Assembly: GCA_009760855.2 (NCBI GenBank)
Contig: WPIO01000028.1
Location: 4,049,501-4,113,500 of the forward strand
Direction: 5' to 3'
Length of the DNA stretch: 64,000 nt
From: Cristatella mucedo
Lineage: Eukaryota > Bryozoa > Phylactolaemata > Cristatellidae
The notes below the pieces were generated by a model. That model did not search any database, had not been told where the DNA came from, and worked only from the letters and a program-made list of their open reading frames with translations. Numbering within the stretch: position 1 is the stretch's first letter; each line of letters starts with the position of its first letter. Below are positions 55,121 through 63,679 of this stretch, piece by piece. A program made the translations under genes and the position numbers.

Positions 55121-57527
55121 AGCAGATCCGGAGCATATTACCCAGAAGATGACAGATCACTTTTGTGTGCACGAATACTTAGCTATAATTCTACTCGTTA
55201 ATTCAAATTTTCTTGATTTTTCACAGCTCGCATCTTCAACGTGCATCTTACCCTTTCAGTACATATTAATGTGCCACAGCTTACACTATCCTATATGCAA
55301 CTCTTTCCTTACGTGGGCAAGCAATGCAAAACTTTGCAGGGTGTAAGCAACATCAAGTTATTCTCCAATTCCAACTAAAAAAAAGTCAAACTAACTTTTA
55401 TGACACGATGACCAAGCTTAAGAGTAGTAACCAACTTAGTGGCAGAATCGACCACGTCTAAACAAATGCTTCTTATCGAAATGACTGTTGCCTACCTAAG
55501 CCAGTCCTAATCCAAATACAAAGTGCAGTGAAACTCTAGGTTTTCTATTGCTGCAGTCCTACAGTGAGATGCAGAGCAAAATGTGGCCAGTAATTGTCAG
55601 GAAACTTTTTAGAACATTTCATTTTTTACAAAATACAAAGCACAAAGCATTTCAGTCTAATGGACCCACAAATTTATCATTTGCAGTCTCAAAAAAAATT
55701 ACCAGACCACAGCATCCTCATTTGTTGGTCTGCTACTGCTGCCACAAATGAAGAAGTGGCATTGGATATCACGAAGGCTCAACTTTCAAGGTTGCATTTC
55801 TGTCTTTTCCTAAGGTTCCCAATGGCCCAGTATCCGGAGAGTTTATACCAGGCACAGAAATGTATGCAAGACAAAGCCTTAGGAGAGAACGCATGCATGT
55901 AGGATGCATATAGGACTTCACCAAGGGGGTTCAATCTACCAAGGAGGCTCACAAGTCTTGCAGCAAATATACTCGTATGCAATCTCTCCGTTGGTGAATG
56001 GTACCCTTTCGGATATATGACCTCAGGATGACTGATGCAATGCAATCATCTACTACACGTGGATTCGGTTCGAGAATGTGTGCCAATTTAAGCCGAGGAA
56101 TTACAGCTATGTGTTGAAAACTGTACGAAGAGTGATTTCGATGGCGCCCACAGGTTGTGGGATCATTTCCCAATCGGGGTAAAATGCTTTTCGGCCTTCA
56201 CTCCCTCCGGACGCTCTGCATTTTGAAATCACCGGGATGGAATCCCTCTCGTTCGGCGAACAGCATCCTCTCGGATATATGAACTTAGGCTGACGAATGT
56301 AATGCCAAGACCATATTTGCTAGAAAAGAATTTTGCATGGCGTACAGAACACATTTGCTGGAAATGAATTTAGAATGGCACATGCTTTGTGTAATCGCAT
56401 ACATTCACAAGGAGGGCCCACCCAAAGCACCGGTCACAATTGGCTCTCATGGTCAGAGGCACTTACATAAAGGTGCCAGCATAAACGTGGGGCTCGTGAG
56501 CAGCAGGTGTGGGGAGTTATTCCATCGATTCTATGTTACTTACAGCACCCAACAGATGGCTAAAAAAGATACACGAAAGAGTTAAGGCACACACACACCT
56601 TTGTCAGTAACCTTCCACTGCTGCAGCTGCTGCTTGAAAGCTTTTTCGTCCTCCTCGTCCGAGTCGTGCACGGGGAAGTCCTTCTTAGACTGCTCGGTGC
56701 GCTCACTGCCGTACAGGCCGAGCGCCCCGCGGCCTTTTCTCTGTACAGCCTCGACAGGTGTCGCTATTCCCTGCTCGTTTTTTCCAAGGCCCTTTCCGAC
56801 CCTGTGGCCCATTTTCTCCAGTAGCTTCTTTCCGATCCCCTTCGTGTACTTCTCCCAGGTACCAATGCTACAGCAACACAGTTTGAGGAGGCAAGTCTCA
56901 GCCGCGCGCCGACAGCCTAGAGCGAAGCGATCGCTCGCGCGAAACGCGGGGCACCGAAGGGCGCACATCAGGACGAGCGAACGGATGATGAGCCGTACTC
57001 GTGCCCGCCAGAATGCACCGATGACTTCGCCGAGCGGCGCTTCTCGGGTTTCGACGACTTCGTTTCGGTGTACATCTTTCTCGCGAAGTCGCGAATGTCA
57101 GCGACTTCTTGGCCCTCGTCTTCTTCTGCGGCGCCGTCGCCGTCAGCATCCTCTTGCTGCGAAGGCTTCTTCAGTCCAGCGCTGATAAAGCTGACAGGAC
57201 CGGAATAGTTCTTTTTGCCCTTGCTCGAGCCCACCCCGCTACAAGTATGCTAGAATATATGGCGACGAAGGATCCACTTAGCAACGGGCATCTCATCGCA
57301 GGCACGGCATGCGCGAGGCTGCTTCAAGCTGCAGTGTACGGCGAGGGGGGTCTACGCAAAAGCGACTATACTCACCGGCGCCCGTCATCTTCATCGTCGC
57401 TAGTGGCCCACACGCCGTACAACGCCTGATGCTTTGTCTGGCGAAACCTCGGCCGGTCTGGATTAAACTCGTTCTCTAGGTCGTAATCGGTTACCTCAAA
57501 CTTCTCCACCTCCTCCGGCGAAGACAT
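38777..57527 (-). CDS. TFIP11: TFIP11 homologue, G-patch spliceosome disassembly factor, 10 coding exons
   Basis: Known role of the family: nuclear partner of the helicase DHX15/Prp43 that helps take apart the intron-lariat spliceosome. Seen here: exons 57527-57376, 57238-56999, 56867-56599, 54471-54135, 52774-52417, 50380-50118, 47870-47674, 43677-43459, 39537-39328 and 39219-38777 join in one frame to 2688 nt (895 aa plus stop), all with GT-AG introns. Domains in order: acidic TIP N-terminal region (about residues 1-110, with the [14 protein letters not shown] and YGVWA signatures and [12 protein letters not shown]); G-patch (about 137-183, [11 protein letters not shown]...[11 protein letters not shown]); [12 protein letters not shown] at about 260; coiled GCFC region (about 330-690); C-terminal [19 protein letters not shown] and FKELLEK...[10 protein letters not shown] blocks. 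The human protein is 837 aa, so this is full length. Introns 3-8 are 1.4-4 kb and full of LINE B, Tc1-like, SINE and microsatellite DNA. An ATTAAA lies about 130 nt past the stop. Confidence 0.95.
39328..39537 (-). CDS. TFIP11: TFIP11 exon 9
   Basis: Acceptor TTGTTTTAG. Encodes [36 protein letters not shown] and [20 protein letters not shown]. Two donors are close together, GTACCC at 39327 and GTAAAG farther on. Only the first keeps frame with exon 10 and restores the Glu-Gln-Leu-Asn-Arg-Ala motif. Confidence 0.92.
39610..41490. other. TFIP11 intron 8, unassigned part
   Basis: Apart from the (GA)n tract at 40030-40100, no repeat family or exon is recognised. Confidence 0.5.
40030..40100 (+). 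repeat. (GA)n microsatellite in TFIP11 intron 8
   Basis: About 35 uninterrupted GA units. In the sense of the TFIP11 transcript it reads as a polypyrimidine (CT)n run, well upstream of the exon 9 acceptor. Confidence 0.97.
41500..42290 (+). pseudogene. Tc1-like transposase relic
   Basis: At 42057-42130 it encodes [20 protein letters not shown], the conserved Tc1 S-P-D-L-N-P-I-E-x-L-W block with the catalytic-region Glu changed to Gly. Near 41511 AGTGCTGGCCCCAAAAATAT with TTGGCACC resembles a Tc1 inverted-repeat end. The rest is degenerate. Intron 8 of TFIP11, antisense to the gene. Confidence 0.6.
42410..42550 (+). mobile_element. LINE family B 3' tail fragment
   Basis: Contains ATGATATTACTCACCATTCA, then AAATGTAAAGCGCCCAGAAA and an ATTATTATTATT end. 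Intron 8 of TFIP11. Confidence 0.65.
42665..42790. repeat. Two SINE-2-type tails in tail-to-tail inverted array
   Basis: A forward tail at 42678-42715 and a reverse tail at 42740-42790 meet across an (AT)n spacer. The arms 42678-42700 and 42744-42766 are perfectly complementary over 23 nt. Intron 8 of TFIP11. Confidence 0.75.
42785..43200 (+). mobile_element. LINE family B 3' fragment
   Basis: Frameshifted C-terminal coding (CTTTTCGGAATCTAACGGTT onward), then the 3' UTR and hairpin tail ending at about 43200. Intron 8 of TFIP11, directly before exon 8. Confidence 0.65.
43459..43677 (-). CDS. TFIP11: TFIP11 exon 8 (no internal start codon)
   Basis: Found by translating the minus strand between the neighbouring exons. 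Acceptor CTGTAACAG, donor GTGAGT. Encodes [53 protein letters not shown] and [11 protein letters not shown], which fills exactly the gap in homology between exons 7 and 9 and keeps the frame on both sides. Confidence 0.94.
44081..44263 (+). mobile_element. SINE-1 copy 10 with a new palindrome
   Basis: AGCCGTGATGGCACACTAGG, then an inverted copy of the B-box region at 44114-44128 facing the normal one at 44133-44147, then the standard body and a TTTATTATATTTA end. Intron 7 of TFIP11. Confidence 0.85.
44290..44720 (+). mobile_element. LINE family B coding fragment, degenerate
   Basis: Decayed CAGTGCAATAAGGCACCTAC, then TCCAATCTACTTCCGAATCA, CTCAAATCCTTTGGTGATAT and the ACATTTAAAAAAAGC block, matching the C-terminal RT region of the better copies. 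Intron 7 of TFIP11. Confidence 0.6.
45375..46340 (-). mobile_element. LINE family A, longer diverged copy with RT remnant
   Basis: Read on the minus strand it ends with the family A tail, but extends upstream into reverse transcriptase C-terminal sequence ([20 protein letters not shown]). It shows that family A is an L2/CR1-clade LINE and not a SINE. Intron 7 of TFIP11. Confidence 0.65.
46345..47670. other. TFIP11 intron 7, unassigned part
   Basis: AT-rich sequence with a T10 run at about 46441. No exon or repeat family is recognised. Confidence 0.5.
47674..47870 (-). CDS. TFIP11: TFIP11 exon 7
   Basis: Encodes [55 protein letters not shown] and PWMPHL, nearly identical to vertebrate TFIP11 over the last two blocks. 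Acceptor TCTCTTACAG, donor GTCAGT. Confidence 0.95.
48040..48640 (-). pseudogene. Second Tc1-like transposase relic
   Basis: Minus-strand reading gives KWPS, then [20 protein letters not shown] after a stop, and [13 protein letters not shown] downstream. This matches the Tc1 SPDLNPIExLW block and following helix. It is riddled with stops. Intron 6 of TFIP11, sense to the gene. Confidence 0.5.
48798..48945 (+). mobile_element. SINE-2 copy
   Basis: GAGCTGGTTTGGTGCAGCTG, B-box AGGCTCGAGCC, GTGCCTGAATAGCAATTAAG, TTAGGGCGCTATACCAATGA, then (TA)n. Intron 6 of TFIP11. Confidence 0.75.
49405..49740 (+). mobile_element. LINE family B 3' fragment
   Basis: CCCAAAGCCTGGAACTCACT, then the coding end, UTR and tail to TATTATTATTA at about 49735. 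Intron 6 of TFIP11. Confidence 0.7.
49938..50020 (+). repeat. Two-copy tandem duplication, about 40-bp unit
   Basis: AAACAAAAACTGATGAAGCA with AGATTGTACGTRTGCTTT occurs twice in a row, in TFIP11 intron 6 about 100 nt downstream (gene sense) of exon 6. Confidence 0.85.
50118..50380 (-). CDS. TFIP11: TFIP11 exon 6
   Basis: Encodes [20 protein letters not shown], then [14 protein letters not shown] and [14 protein letters not shown], part of the GCFC-type helical region. A Thr/Ser/Gly-rich loop replaces the more polar human loop. Acceptor GTTGTAG, perfect donor GTAAGT. Confidence 0.92.
51125..51218 (-). mobile_element. SINE-2 head fragment
   Basis: CAGCCCACGACCTCGGTCAT, a repeat of GACCTCGGTCATC, then CCCCTGGGCCAAACCAG. 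The LINE-like tail is missing. Intron 5 of TFIP11. Confidence 0.55.
51385..52238 (+). mobile_element. LINE family B 3' fragment, long
   Basis: Starts in the CAAAGTGACCTTTCATTAGA region and passes through [18 protein letters not shown] sequence and the open block [20 protein letters not shown] to [10 protein letters not shown]. The UTR and hairpin tail end at about 52235. Intron 5 of TFIP11, in antisense to the gene. Confidence 0.75.
52417..52774 (-). CDS. TFIP11: TFIP11 exon 5
   Basis: Begins in the conserved [15 protein letters not shown] coiled-coil stretch and ends in [12 protein letters not shown]. The middle (about 52480-52640) is Ala/Ser/Gln-rich and about 55 residues longer than the vertebrate equivalent, which accounts for most of the length difference from human. 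Acceptor GCTTGTAG, donor GTAAAC, codon boundary at the donor. Confidence 0.92.
53190..53625 (+). mobile_element. LINE family B 3' fragment
   Basis: Coding end (CTTCTCGGAATCCAACAGTC onward), UTR, a well kept hairpin tail (AGCGCCTAGAGAGAGATTGA) and a clear (TTA)n run of about 20 nt. Intron 4 of TFIP11. Confidence 0.75.
54135..54471 (-). CDS. TFIP11: TFIP11 exon 4
   Basis: Acceptor TTCCTGCAG. Encodes [15 protein letters not shown], then [18 protein letters not shown], an Asp-rich run, and [24 protein letters not shown], each matching the vertebrate order. The donor GTATGG splits the Arg codon before YEKDMVV in exon 5. Confidence 0.93.
54612..54745 (-). mobile_element. SINE-2 copy, diverged
   Basis: TAGTACCTTAAATAACTTAA, TCTACCCAGGCAATTTACAT, GGCTCAAGCCTACGACCCTG and GAAGGCGAGCACCTTTAC. 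Intron 3 of TFIP11. Confidence 0.6.
54921..55138. repeat. Large AT-rich inverted-repeat cluster
   Basis: (AT)n, then repeated AGCTATAGCTAATATATATT units to about 55040, then a perfect palindrome: arms 55044-55068 and 55114-55138 (unique core GCTCCGGATCTGCTCTCTGA) around a self-complementary (TA)n of 45 nt. Intron 3 of TFIP11. Confidence 0.9.
55140..56595. other. TFIP11 intron 3, unassigned part
   Basis: Frames of about 100 codons at 55594-55902 have no known motif. Near 55970-56290 a motif of the type ATATGACCTCAGGMTGA recurs twice, suggesting an old duplicated repeat. Confidence 0.4.
56599..56867 (-). CDS. TFIP11: TFIP11 exon 3, G-patch
   Basis: Carries the whole G-patch: conserved glycines in [24 protein letters not shown] and GRGALG, then [15 protein letters not shown] and an acidic stretch. 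In this family the G-patch binds and activates the DEAH helicase DHX15/Prp43. Acceptor TTGCTGTAG, donor GTGTGT; one base of codon 221 is left for exon 4. Confidence 0.95.
56999..57238 (-). CDS. TFIP11: TFIP11 exon 2
   Basis: Acceptor TAG ends at 57239. The exon encodes [19 protein letters not shown], the conserved AGLKK stretch, and then a variable acidic/Ser-rich linker. The donor is the weak GTACGG at 56998. It was chosen because it rebuilds an Asp codon with exon 3, giving D-I-G-T-W-E, which aligns with D-F-G-S-W-E in vertebrate TFIP11. Confidence 0.88.
57376..57527 (-). CDS. TFIP11: TFIP11 exon 1 (start codon exon)
   Basis: Encodes residues 1-50 plus two bases of codon 51. The start chosen is the ATG of [10 protein letters not shown], because homology begins just after it ([15 protein letters not shown]) and the open frame farther upstream is Cys-rich and unlike the family. 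Donor is GTGAGT at 57375. The human protein has about 15 more acidic residues at its N-terminus, so a short upstream exon is not excluded. Confidence 0.9.
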
Positions 57528-57809
57528 GATACAAACCAGCTTCCCGCAGTTGCAACCACAGCAGAAACCGGATGTAACCTTGAACTTAATTGCCAAAGGG
57601 TAATCCAAACTCGAGTCTTTTTTTGGAAACAACATCGCGCCCCAGATGCTTGGTCTATTGATAATAATAAAATGATTCAGGATACCTATTCATATAACAA
57701 CTATATTTTCATTGTTTGAAAGCAAAGTAAAAAGCACCGTTATAATGATCCAACGTAATTTTCAAGCACCGAAAAAGGCGTGTCCAGTGACGGCTTATAA
57801 TGAAATAGT

Positions 57810-60290
57810 AATAATAACAATAATAATAATGTACTTGATAAAGCGCCCTCAGAGAACATAATCTCTTTCTAGGCGCTTTACATTTGCTGCTAAGGGAAAT
57901 GCAATTGAATGGTAAGTAAAATCATGCTTGAAAAACAAACAAAATGAATAACATGGTTAGGGGTGACATGCACAGGGTCAGCATGCAAGTGTGGTTAGTG
58001 GCAGCATGCACAGTGTCAGTACGCATAAGCACATCAAGGACGAATCACAGGGACCCACTAAATGCTGTCCTAAATAGGTGTGTTTTTAAGTTCTGTCTAT
58101 ATGTGGTCAAGTCAGGGGATGTTCTGACATAAGTCGGGAGGGAGTTCCAGGCTTTGGGAGCACACGAACTAAATGCACGGTCTCCAAAGGATTTGAGGTT
58201 TGTACGAGGAATTGGTAAACTATCGGATTCCGAAAACAATGGTGGTACAATGCTTGGCTTGGTGGGGGAGTAGATTTGAGAGATAGGCTGGAGCCAAAGA
58301 ATTAAGTGACCTAAAAGTGAGTGACAAAACCTTGAAGTCGATCCGTTGTTTGACTGGTAGCCAGTGCAGGTTGGCGAGAAGTGGTGTGATGTGGCAACTA
58401 GGAGCTCACGACAGATAAGCTTAGCTGCAGAGTTAGGCACCAACTGTAATCACCTGATTGCACATGCTGGTAGGCCAGTAAGCAGCGAGTTACAGAAGTC
58501 AAGACGGGATGTCACAAATGTATGGACCAACATAGACGTGGTATCCTTATCTAAACAAGCCCGAATTTTAGCAATGTTATGCAGCTGAAAGTAGGCAGAC
58601 CTGATTGCGGAGCTGATCTGGTCGTCTAACGACAGGTCACTTTGGAACATGACACCTAGATTTCGAGCTGATTCAACAGGTGATATGCTGGCCGAGCCAA
58701 TTTTGAGCATCAGCCTTTCCAATTTCTGAATAACACTGGGTTTGCCCATAACTAGTAAGTTAGTCTTGTCATCGTTTAATTTAAGAATATTTGCTGCCAT
58801 CCATGTGCGGATGTCATCAATACATGCAGCAAGTGAGTTGAGAGAATTCGAGGTGCTCAAAGGCTGGGATGGATCAAAGCAGAGGTACAGCTGAGTGTCA
58901 TCTGCTTAGAAGAGCCACGGCTTAGCTCCTTCGTACCTAGCTGAACTGCTGCATCAGTTTCAGCCTGTTCGCGCCCTCAGGTCCTGTGTGGACAATAAAT
59001 TAGCTGTCCCATTCCTCAGCGTCATGTTCCATGTTCCAACATGTCCCATTCCTCCGCTTAAAGACAGTTGGCGACAGAAGCTTTAGCTCTGCAGGTCCTA
59101 GACTGTGGAACTCGCTTCCACAATTCTTACGCAACGACAACTACTCTCCAACTGCCGACTATCGCACATCTTTTTCAGCGGTCCTGAACTGCTACTTCTA
59201 TGCTACTCACTACCTCAGCTGCTCTCCTGACTCTGCTATGCTTCCCACTTTCTCTCTGTTGTGTGAGACGAAGTCTGTTGGCCACCGAATGCGTACCGAA
59301 AGTCGCTTAGACTGTGAGTGGGCTATACAAAACTCTCCTGCGTAACACCCACATGGTCTTTATGACTTTGTGGAGTTACTGACGGAGATACATTACAAGT
59401 GAAAGCCTAGATTGTGCTTGGCAATCACACCAGCAAGAGGGAGAGGATAAACCGTGAAAAGAACTGGACTTAACAAGGAGCCCCGAGGTACCCCATATTT
59501 CAGAGGTACCTCGGGTAATCTTTGTCCATTCCCGTCAATACTCTGGAGTCTGCCACTGAGATAGGACCTGACCCATTGCAGAGCAGTGCCAGTGATGCCC
59601 AGGCGAGATGAGGGGTGCTCAAGAAGAACTTGGTGATCGATAGTATACAAAGCTGCCGAAAGATCGAGCAAACCAAGCAGAGATACTGTCTGCATTCCTA
59701 AGTAGGTCGTTGTACATCCTAAGCAATGCTGACTCTGTGGAGTGATTAGCTCTAAAGCCAGACTGGAACTTACTAGCAAGGTGTGACTCATTCCAGTGTC
59801 TTTGGTAGGAATGGTAGAAGGGAGACTCGGGGGTAGTTGCTCACGTTCCCTTGGTCTAATGTCGCTTTCATTAGAAGTGGCCTGACTACAGCTTTTTTGA
59901 GAGGTTCTGGGACATGACCCGAGGCCAATGACATGTTAATGATGTTAGTTATGCATGGCAGCAGCAGATAAATGCAAAGTAGGAGCAGAAAAGTGGGTAC
60001 AGGGTCCAAAGGATTTGTTGTCTTCTTTGATTGGGATATGACCTTCAGGACAAGATCACCAGTGACCTGCTTAAGTGTAGACATTGAGGTGCAGCCAGGA
60101 ATCGGGGGGGGGGGGGGGACAGCATTCTAGGGTGCATGTTGTCATCGCAGGGACGGACTCCCTTATCTTGTCTATCTTCCGGACCAAGAATCGAGAGATG
60201 CGATCGGCTAGATCATCACAAGGATCATCAGGTAAGGAGGTAATCTGCGAGCGGTTGAGATGGTTGATCGTCGACATCAGCATTTTTTGA
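57810..60290 (-). mobile_element. LINE family B (L2/CR1-like), longest copy, split by a LINE A insertion
   Basis: Read on the minus strand it shows, in order, a pre-RT segment (DLADRISRFLVRKIDKIRES), RT start (NPLDPVPTFLL...GHVPEPLKKAVVRPLL), RT core (LSAALYTIDHQVLLEH, YGVPRGSLLSPVLF), the AxDDTQLYL catalytic box, TNLLVMGKPS, LDFCNSLLTGLP, and the terminal NSLPTYVRTSPDLTTYRQNLKTH block. The 3' UTR ends in the GCGCC hairpin tail and an (ATT)n-like run near 57830. It has several frameshifts and no 5' end or endonuclease. A LINE A fragment (58905-59397) interrupts it exactly at the catalytic motif. Confidence 0.85.
58905..59397 (+). mobile_element. LINE family A 3' fragment nested in LINE B
   Basis: Starts with the block seen at 7560 (CACGGCTTAGCTCCTTCGTA), encodes the C-terminal LKTVGDRSFSSAGPRLWNSL and ends GACGGAGATACATTACA. 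The sense orientation is opposite to the host LINE B copy. The frame is open for about 105 codons, so it is younger than most copies. Confidence 0.8.
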
Positions 60291-60309
60291 TTGTGTTAAC
60301 CTCTTCCAG

Positions 60310-60530
60310 TTACAAACAACTAAGTGAAAGGTCATTTCTCGATCAGGACAGATTCCCGGGAGAGACTACAAGTTAGATTCTAGCCGAACTAGTATCGAGG
60401 GCGAGGCATTCCTGTTTCTCAGTGAGTCTTTCAAGTTTCTGAGTGACACTAGGTTTGTCCGTAACTATTAGCTTGGTCCTGTCGACCCTCAAATTGAGAA
60501 TGTTAACGGCTGTCTATATATAAATTATAT
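60310..60530 (-). mobile_element. LINE family B reverse transcriptase fragment
   Basis: The minus-strand translation gives TAVNILNLRVDRTKLIVTDK and PSVTQKLERL, parallel to the NILKLNDDKTNLLVMGKPSV and IQKLERL of the adjacent copy, then decays. It repeats a downstream domain upstream of the neighbouring element's 5' part, so it is a separate, older copy. Confidence 0.5.
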
Positions 60531-60534
60531 TAGA

Positions 60535-62470
60535 TGTGAATGCCGGCAATGCAAGCTGCAGGTCAATCTAGTGAGTTACTGGAACGCTATGAAAGATCAC
60601 AGGTGCTGGATGTCTTTGCATTAGAACTAAGACTAAATCTTTCTTGGTGATATCGGCAACAGGGATTATACATGCTGTGCAAAATGAGAGGACCTGGAGC
60701 AAGATATCTCATCTCTCCTGGTATCTCATACTTTGGATACTTGCAGAATGGCTGTGGCCGCTGAAATCGCTACCACTAAAGAGTGGGCCATAAATGAATA
60801 CAGTATTACGTTCGTTATTTCAATTGAATGTGCATATACAAACCACCGTGCATACCTCTGGGGCTATGGCTTGTGACAAAAATTTCACAGTACAGTGCGA
60901 TCCAGCTGATGCAAGCACAGGCAAATGCTTTCGGGTTCTCTCAGTTTGCAAGTACTTTGCCAAGTCCAACGGTTCACACAAACCTTCGTAAACCAAGCCC
61001 TCGTTTCAGCAAGCCTTTGGGGCATCCATAACTCGGCAGAACTTTAGTCAGTCTATTTTAAACTACATATCGAAGCAAGCATTGCTGGATAAAAAGAAAT
61101 ATTTATTATTCCAAGACTTAATGCTTGTGATATATTTCTTTTTATCCGCACTCAAGTGAGCATACTTTCTTACTCTTGTTCTTCTAATCAGACATGATCA
61201 ATTTTGCTGTTCACATGGTTTCCATTTGTCTTCTTACTGCTCTAATGTAAATGTGGCCCAATAGATGCCACGCCTAGATAAAACTGAGGGCATGACTGCT
61301 ATGCCTCAAACTTTGAAGTGGTCAAAGGCCATATATACGAGGAGTTGCATTATGGGGATTATTATCCGAAGAGGATCGACCATAAAAGCATGGCTCATGT
61401 CTCTAGCATTGATCAAAGAGTCAGTGAAATGAACTCGAGTGACTGCAAAGGAGCCACGATGGCCCTGGGTGAATTTTGGAAAATATCGAGCCTAATGGAC
61501 TAAAATTGTGCTCGAAATCCACATTTTTCTTATCCTAGTTAAAAGACTACAACTTTACAGTGTGTATGCCTCAAAGAGTACGCTTTGATTGGGATCCATA
61601 GCAACAGTTTTGTGCATACTAGGTTCGACATTAGCACTTCACTAACAGGCACAAGGTTTAGGTTTCCAAAATTAAACTTGAGCCCCAATTCGCATCTTCC
61701 AACAATATGCCGATTGTATTGCTTGCAAGAGGTGTAGTTTTTGCATATGGCCAAGCAGGAAAATGGCAAAAGTACAATATCGCCCATTGTGCCCTTCTTT
61801 TTATTGTAAACATCTGAAGTACACAGATAGGCTCAGTGGCATAGCAGCAAATCAGCAGGTACTGCCGCTTAGTGTGAGATGCGCTGCGGTCACGTGGACA
61901 TCTAACACTGTCTTAAAAACAATGCTGCCGTAATGGTGCTCCAATTTTTTTCCTGCTGTATATGAATCCTGGCAGGCACTCAAATGCTCCCAAGCAAAGC
62001 ATGCACATCGGTGCAGATACATTGCCAGCAAAGGAAAAACCCAGGCCCCTTCATCGTTGAACGATGCTGCCTTCTGCTACACGCAGTGAAGCGTAGCTAG
62101 TTTTAAAGCTATAGCTCCGTATAAAAAGTCGATGTTCACAAAGTAAGTGGGTCAAGGTAGCGAGAACGGCATTCCGGGCAATTATCCAGGACAAGCCAAG
62201 CAGATGTGTGTCGTCAAATGCATGAGAAAAAACACAGCCACCACGAAATAATTACATAAAAACTAAAAAGGACCACCCAGGGTTACAATAGCTCGCGCCT
62301 TTGAAGTCTTTCCAAACATCTCGCCGAGTCTAAAGCATATGCATAATAATTAACGATGCCTAAAGACAAAAGAATCTTCTGTGCAATGCATCATGCATTC
62401 CTAACTGTGACCTTACTTAAATCTGTTGCGGCTCTAAGCGATGCCGGAGGGCCACTTACGTATAGGCCGA
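60535..62470. other. Intergenic, no gene supported
   Basis: Only the 61087-61147 inverted repeat stands out. No exon or known repeat family is recognised. Confidence 0.5.
61087..61147. repeat. Inverted repeat, 16-bp perfect arms
   Basis: GGATAAAAAGAAATAT at 61087-61102 and its exact reverse complement at 61132-61147, with a 29-nt spacer. Possibly a degenerate MITE or solo terminal repeats. Confidence 0.7.
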
Positions 62471-62481
62471 GAACAGTTTTA

Positions 62482-62763
62482 TCGTCTACCTGTAGGCACG
62501 TCAGAGAACAGCACCAACCCAGGAGTGCTACAGGCATCGTCTTCCCAAGCAGGCTGTGCAACTACAATGGGTAGCAGCATGCACATGTATGCTATAGTGC
62601 ACCAAATGAAGAGGCCATAGCCGGGCGTCAAAGCTGCCGGCATTACACACGTCCGGTCGAGATGTGTGGAAACACAGGCCTGAAGTGCTGCAAGGGCACA
62701 CCACCGGCTTATTCTGAAGATGCGATCAGTGGCCAAGCTCTGTACGAATGACCTGCCGGACAC
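62482..62763 (-). CDS. Possible terminal or internal exon, membrane-like
   Basis: A strong acceptor (CTTTCCTTTCATTACAG) is followed by about 94 open codons VSGRSFVQSLATDRIFRISR..., including a hydrophobic stretch (LFIWCTIAYMCMLLPIVV). A GTAGAC donor-like site and a stop lie close together at its end. The family is not recognised and no partner exon was found. Confidence 0.25.
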
Positions 62764-62764
62764 C

Positions 62765-63599
62765 TGTAATGAAAGGAAAGCCAGGTTTTATTATTGCTCA
62801 CGAGAGAAAATCATGCCATAACAAATCTCTTTTGAGCTGCCAACTCGTGCTGCTAAAGTAACAACTCGTGCAATCTAACTAGTATTGCATATCGACCGGC
62901 TTCAGACACATGCCTAGCCGATAGCTGCATACCTTGAGTGCTTGGTCAGACTCTTAACAGGATGTCTGCAAACTACAGCCAAACCTATTGTCGATGTATG
63001 TTCAAGGGACGGATAAAACGGTGAACATGTACATAAAGTGCAATTTAAGGTACTGCGACCAGATGCAAGTGGAACATGCGAGCAGCATGGACTCATGCTC
63101 AACATCGGTGGCTCTTATATACACCAGCAACTTCTCTTTCTCAAGCAATCAACTCCAAGATGCATCTCGAGCTGGGATAAGAGAAAGCTGGTACCTATCA
63201 CTGGCCAAATCCAGAGTGGCACTGGAGCAGCTCTCAGGCTAGCCGCGATACTAGCTCCTGCAATACTAGCTCCCTTGCTTTAGTGGGTCTGACTAGGGCA
63301 CATAAAGCCACCCGTTGAGAGGTGGACTAGAAAAGTAGAATTGGGTAAGGGACACATTAGTTAACCGGGAGCAGAGCGAGGTGTCAGTCTGACAGTGAGA
63401 TCCGCTCAGGTTAGAATGGAGCTTTGATCAGACAAAGAGTGGTCATGATGTGGACCGACTGCAGTGCTCCACGTCATTAGACGAAGAGCAAAAGGATGGC
63501 AAGCTGGCGAAGGAGCCTTCTAATAAATTACAGGTGGAAGCAAATAGGCCGAGGATAGCTAGGGTCCGACAAAGTAGCAGCTACTCTCAAGGTCAAGAG

Positions 63600-63679
<80 letters not shown>

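Noticed and set aside
57528..57635. N-terminal extension of TFIP11 by 36 residues
   Set aside because: The extension is Cys-rich and unlike the family, and homology starts after the internal Met at 57527.
58045..59791. Functional reverse transcriptase gene
   Set aside because: The frame is broken several times, is interrupted at the catalytic box and lacks the 5' part; it is a relic.
60084..60290. 68-codon plus-strand frame beginning Met-Arg-Cys-Ser with a poly-Gly run
   Set aside because: Antisense of the LINE B 5' segment and of a G-run.
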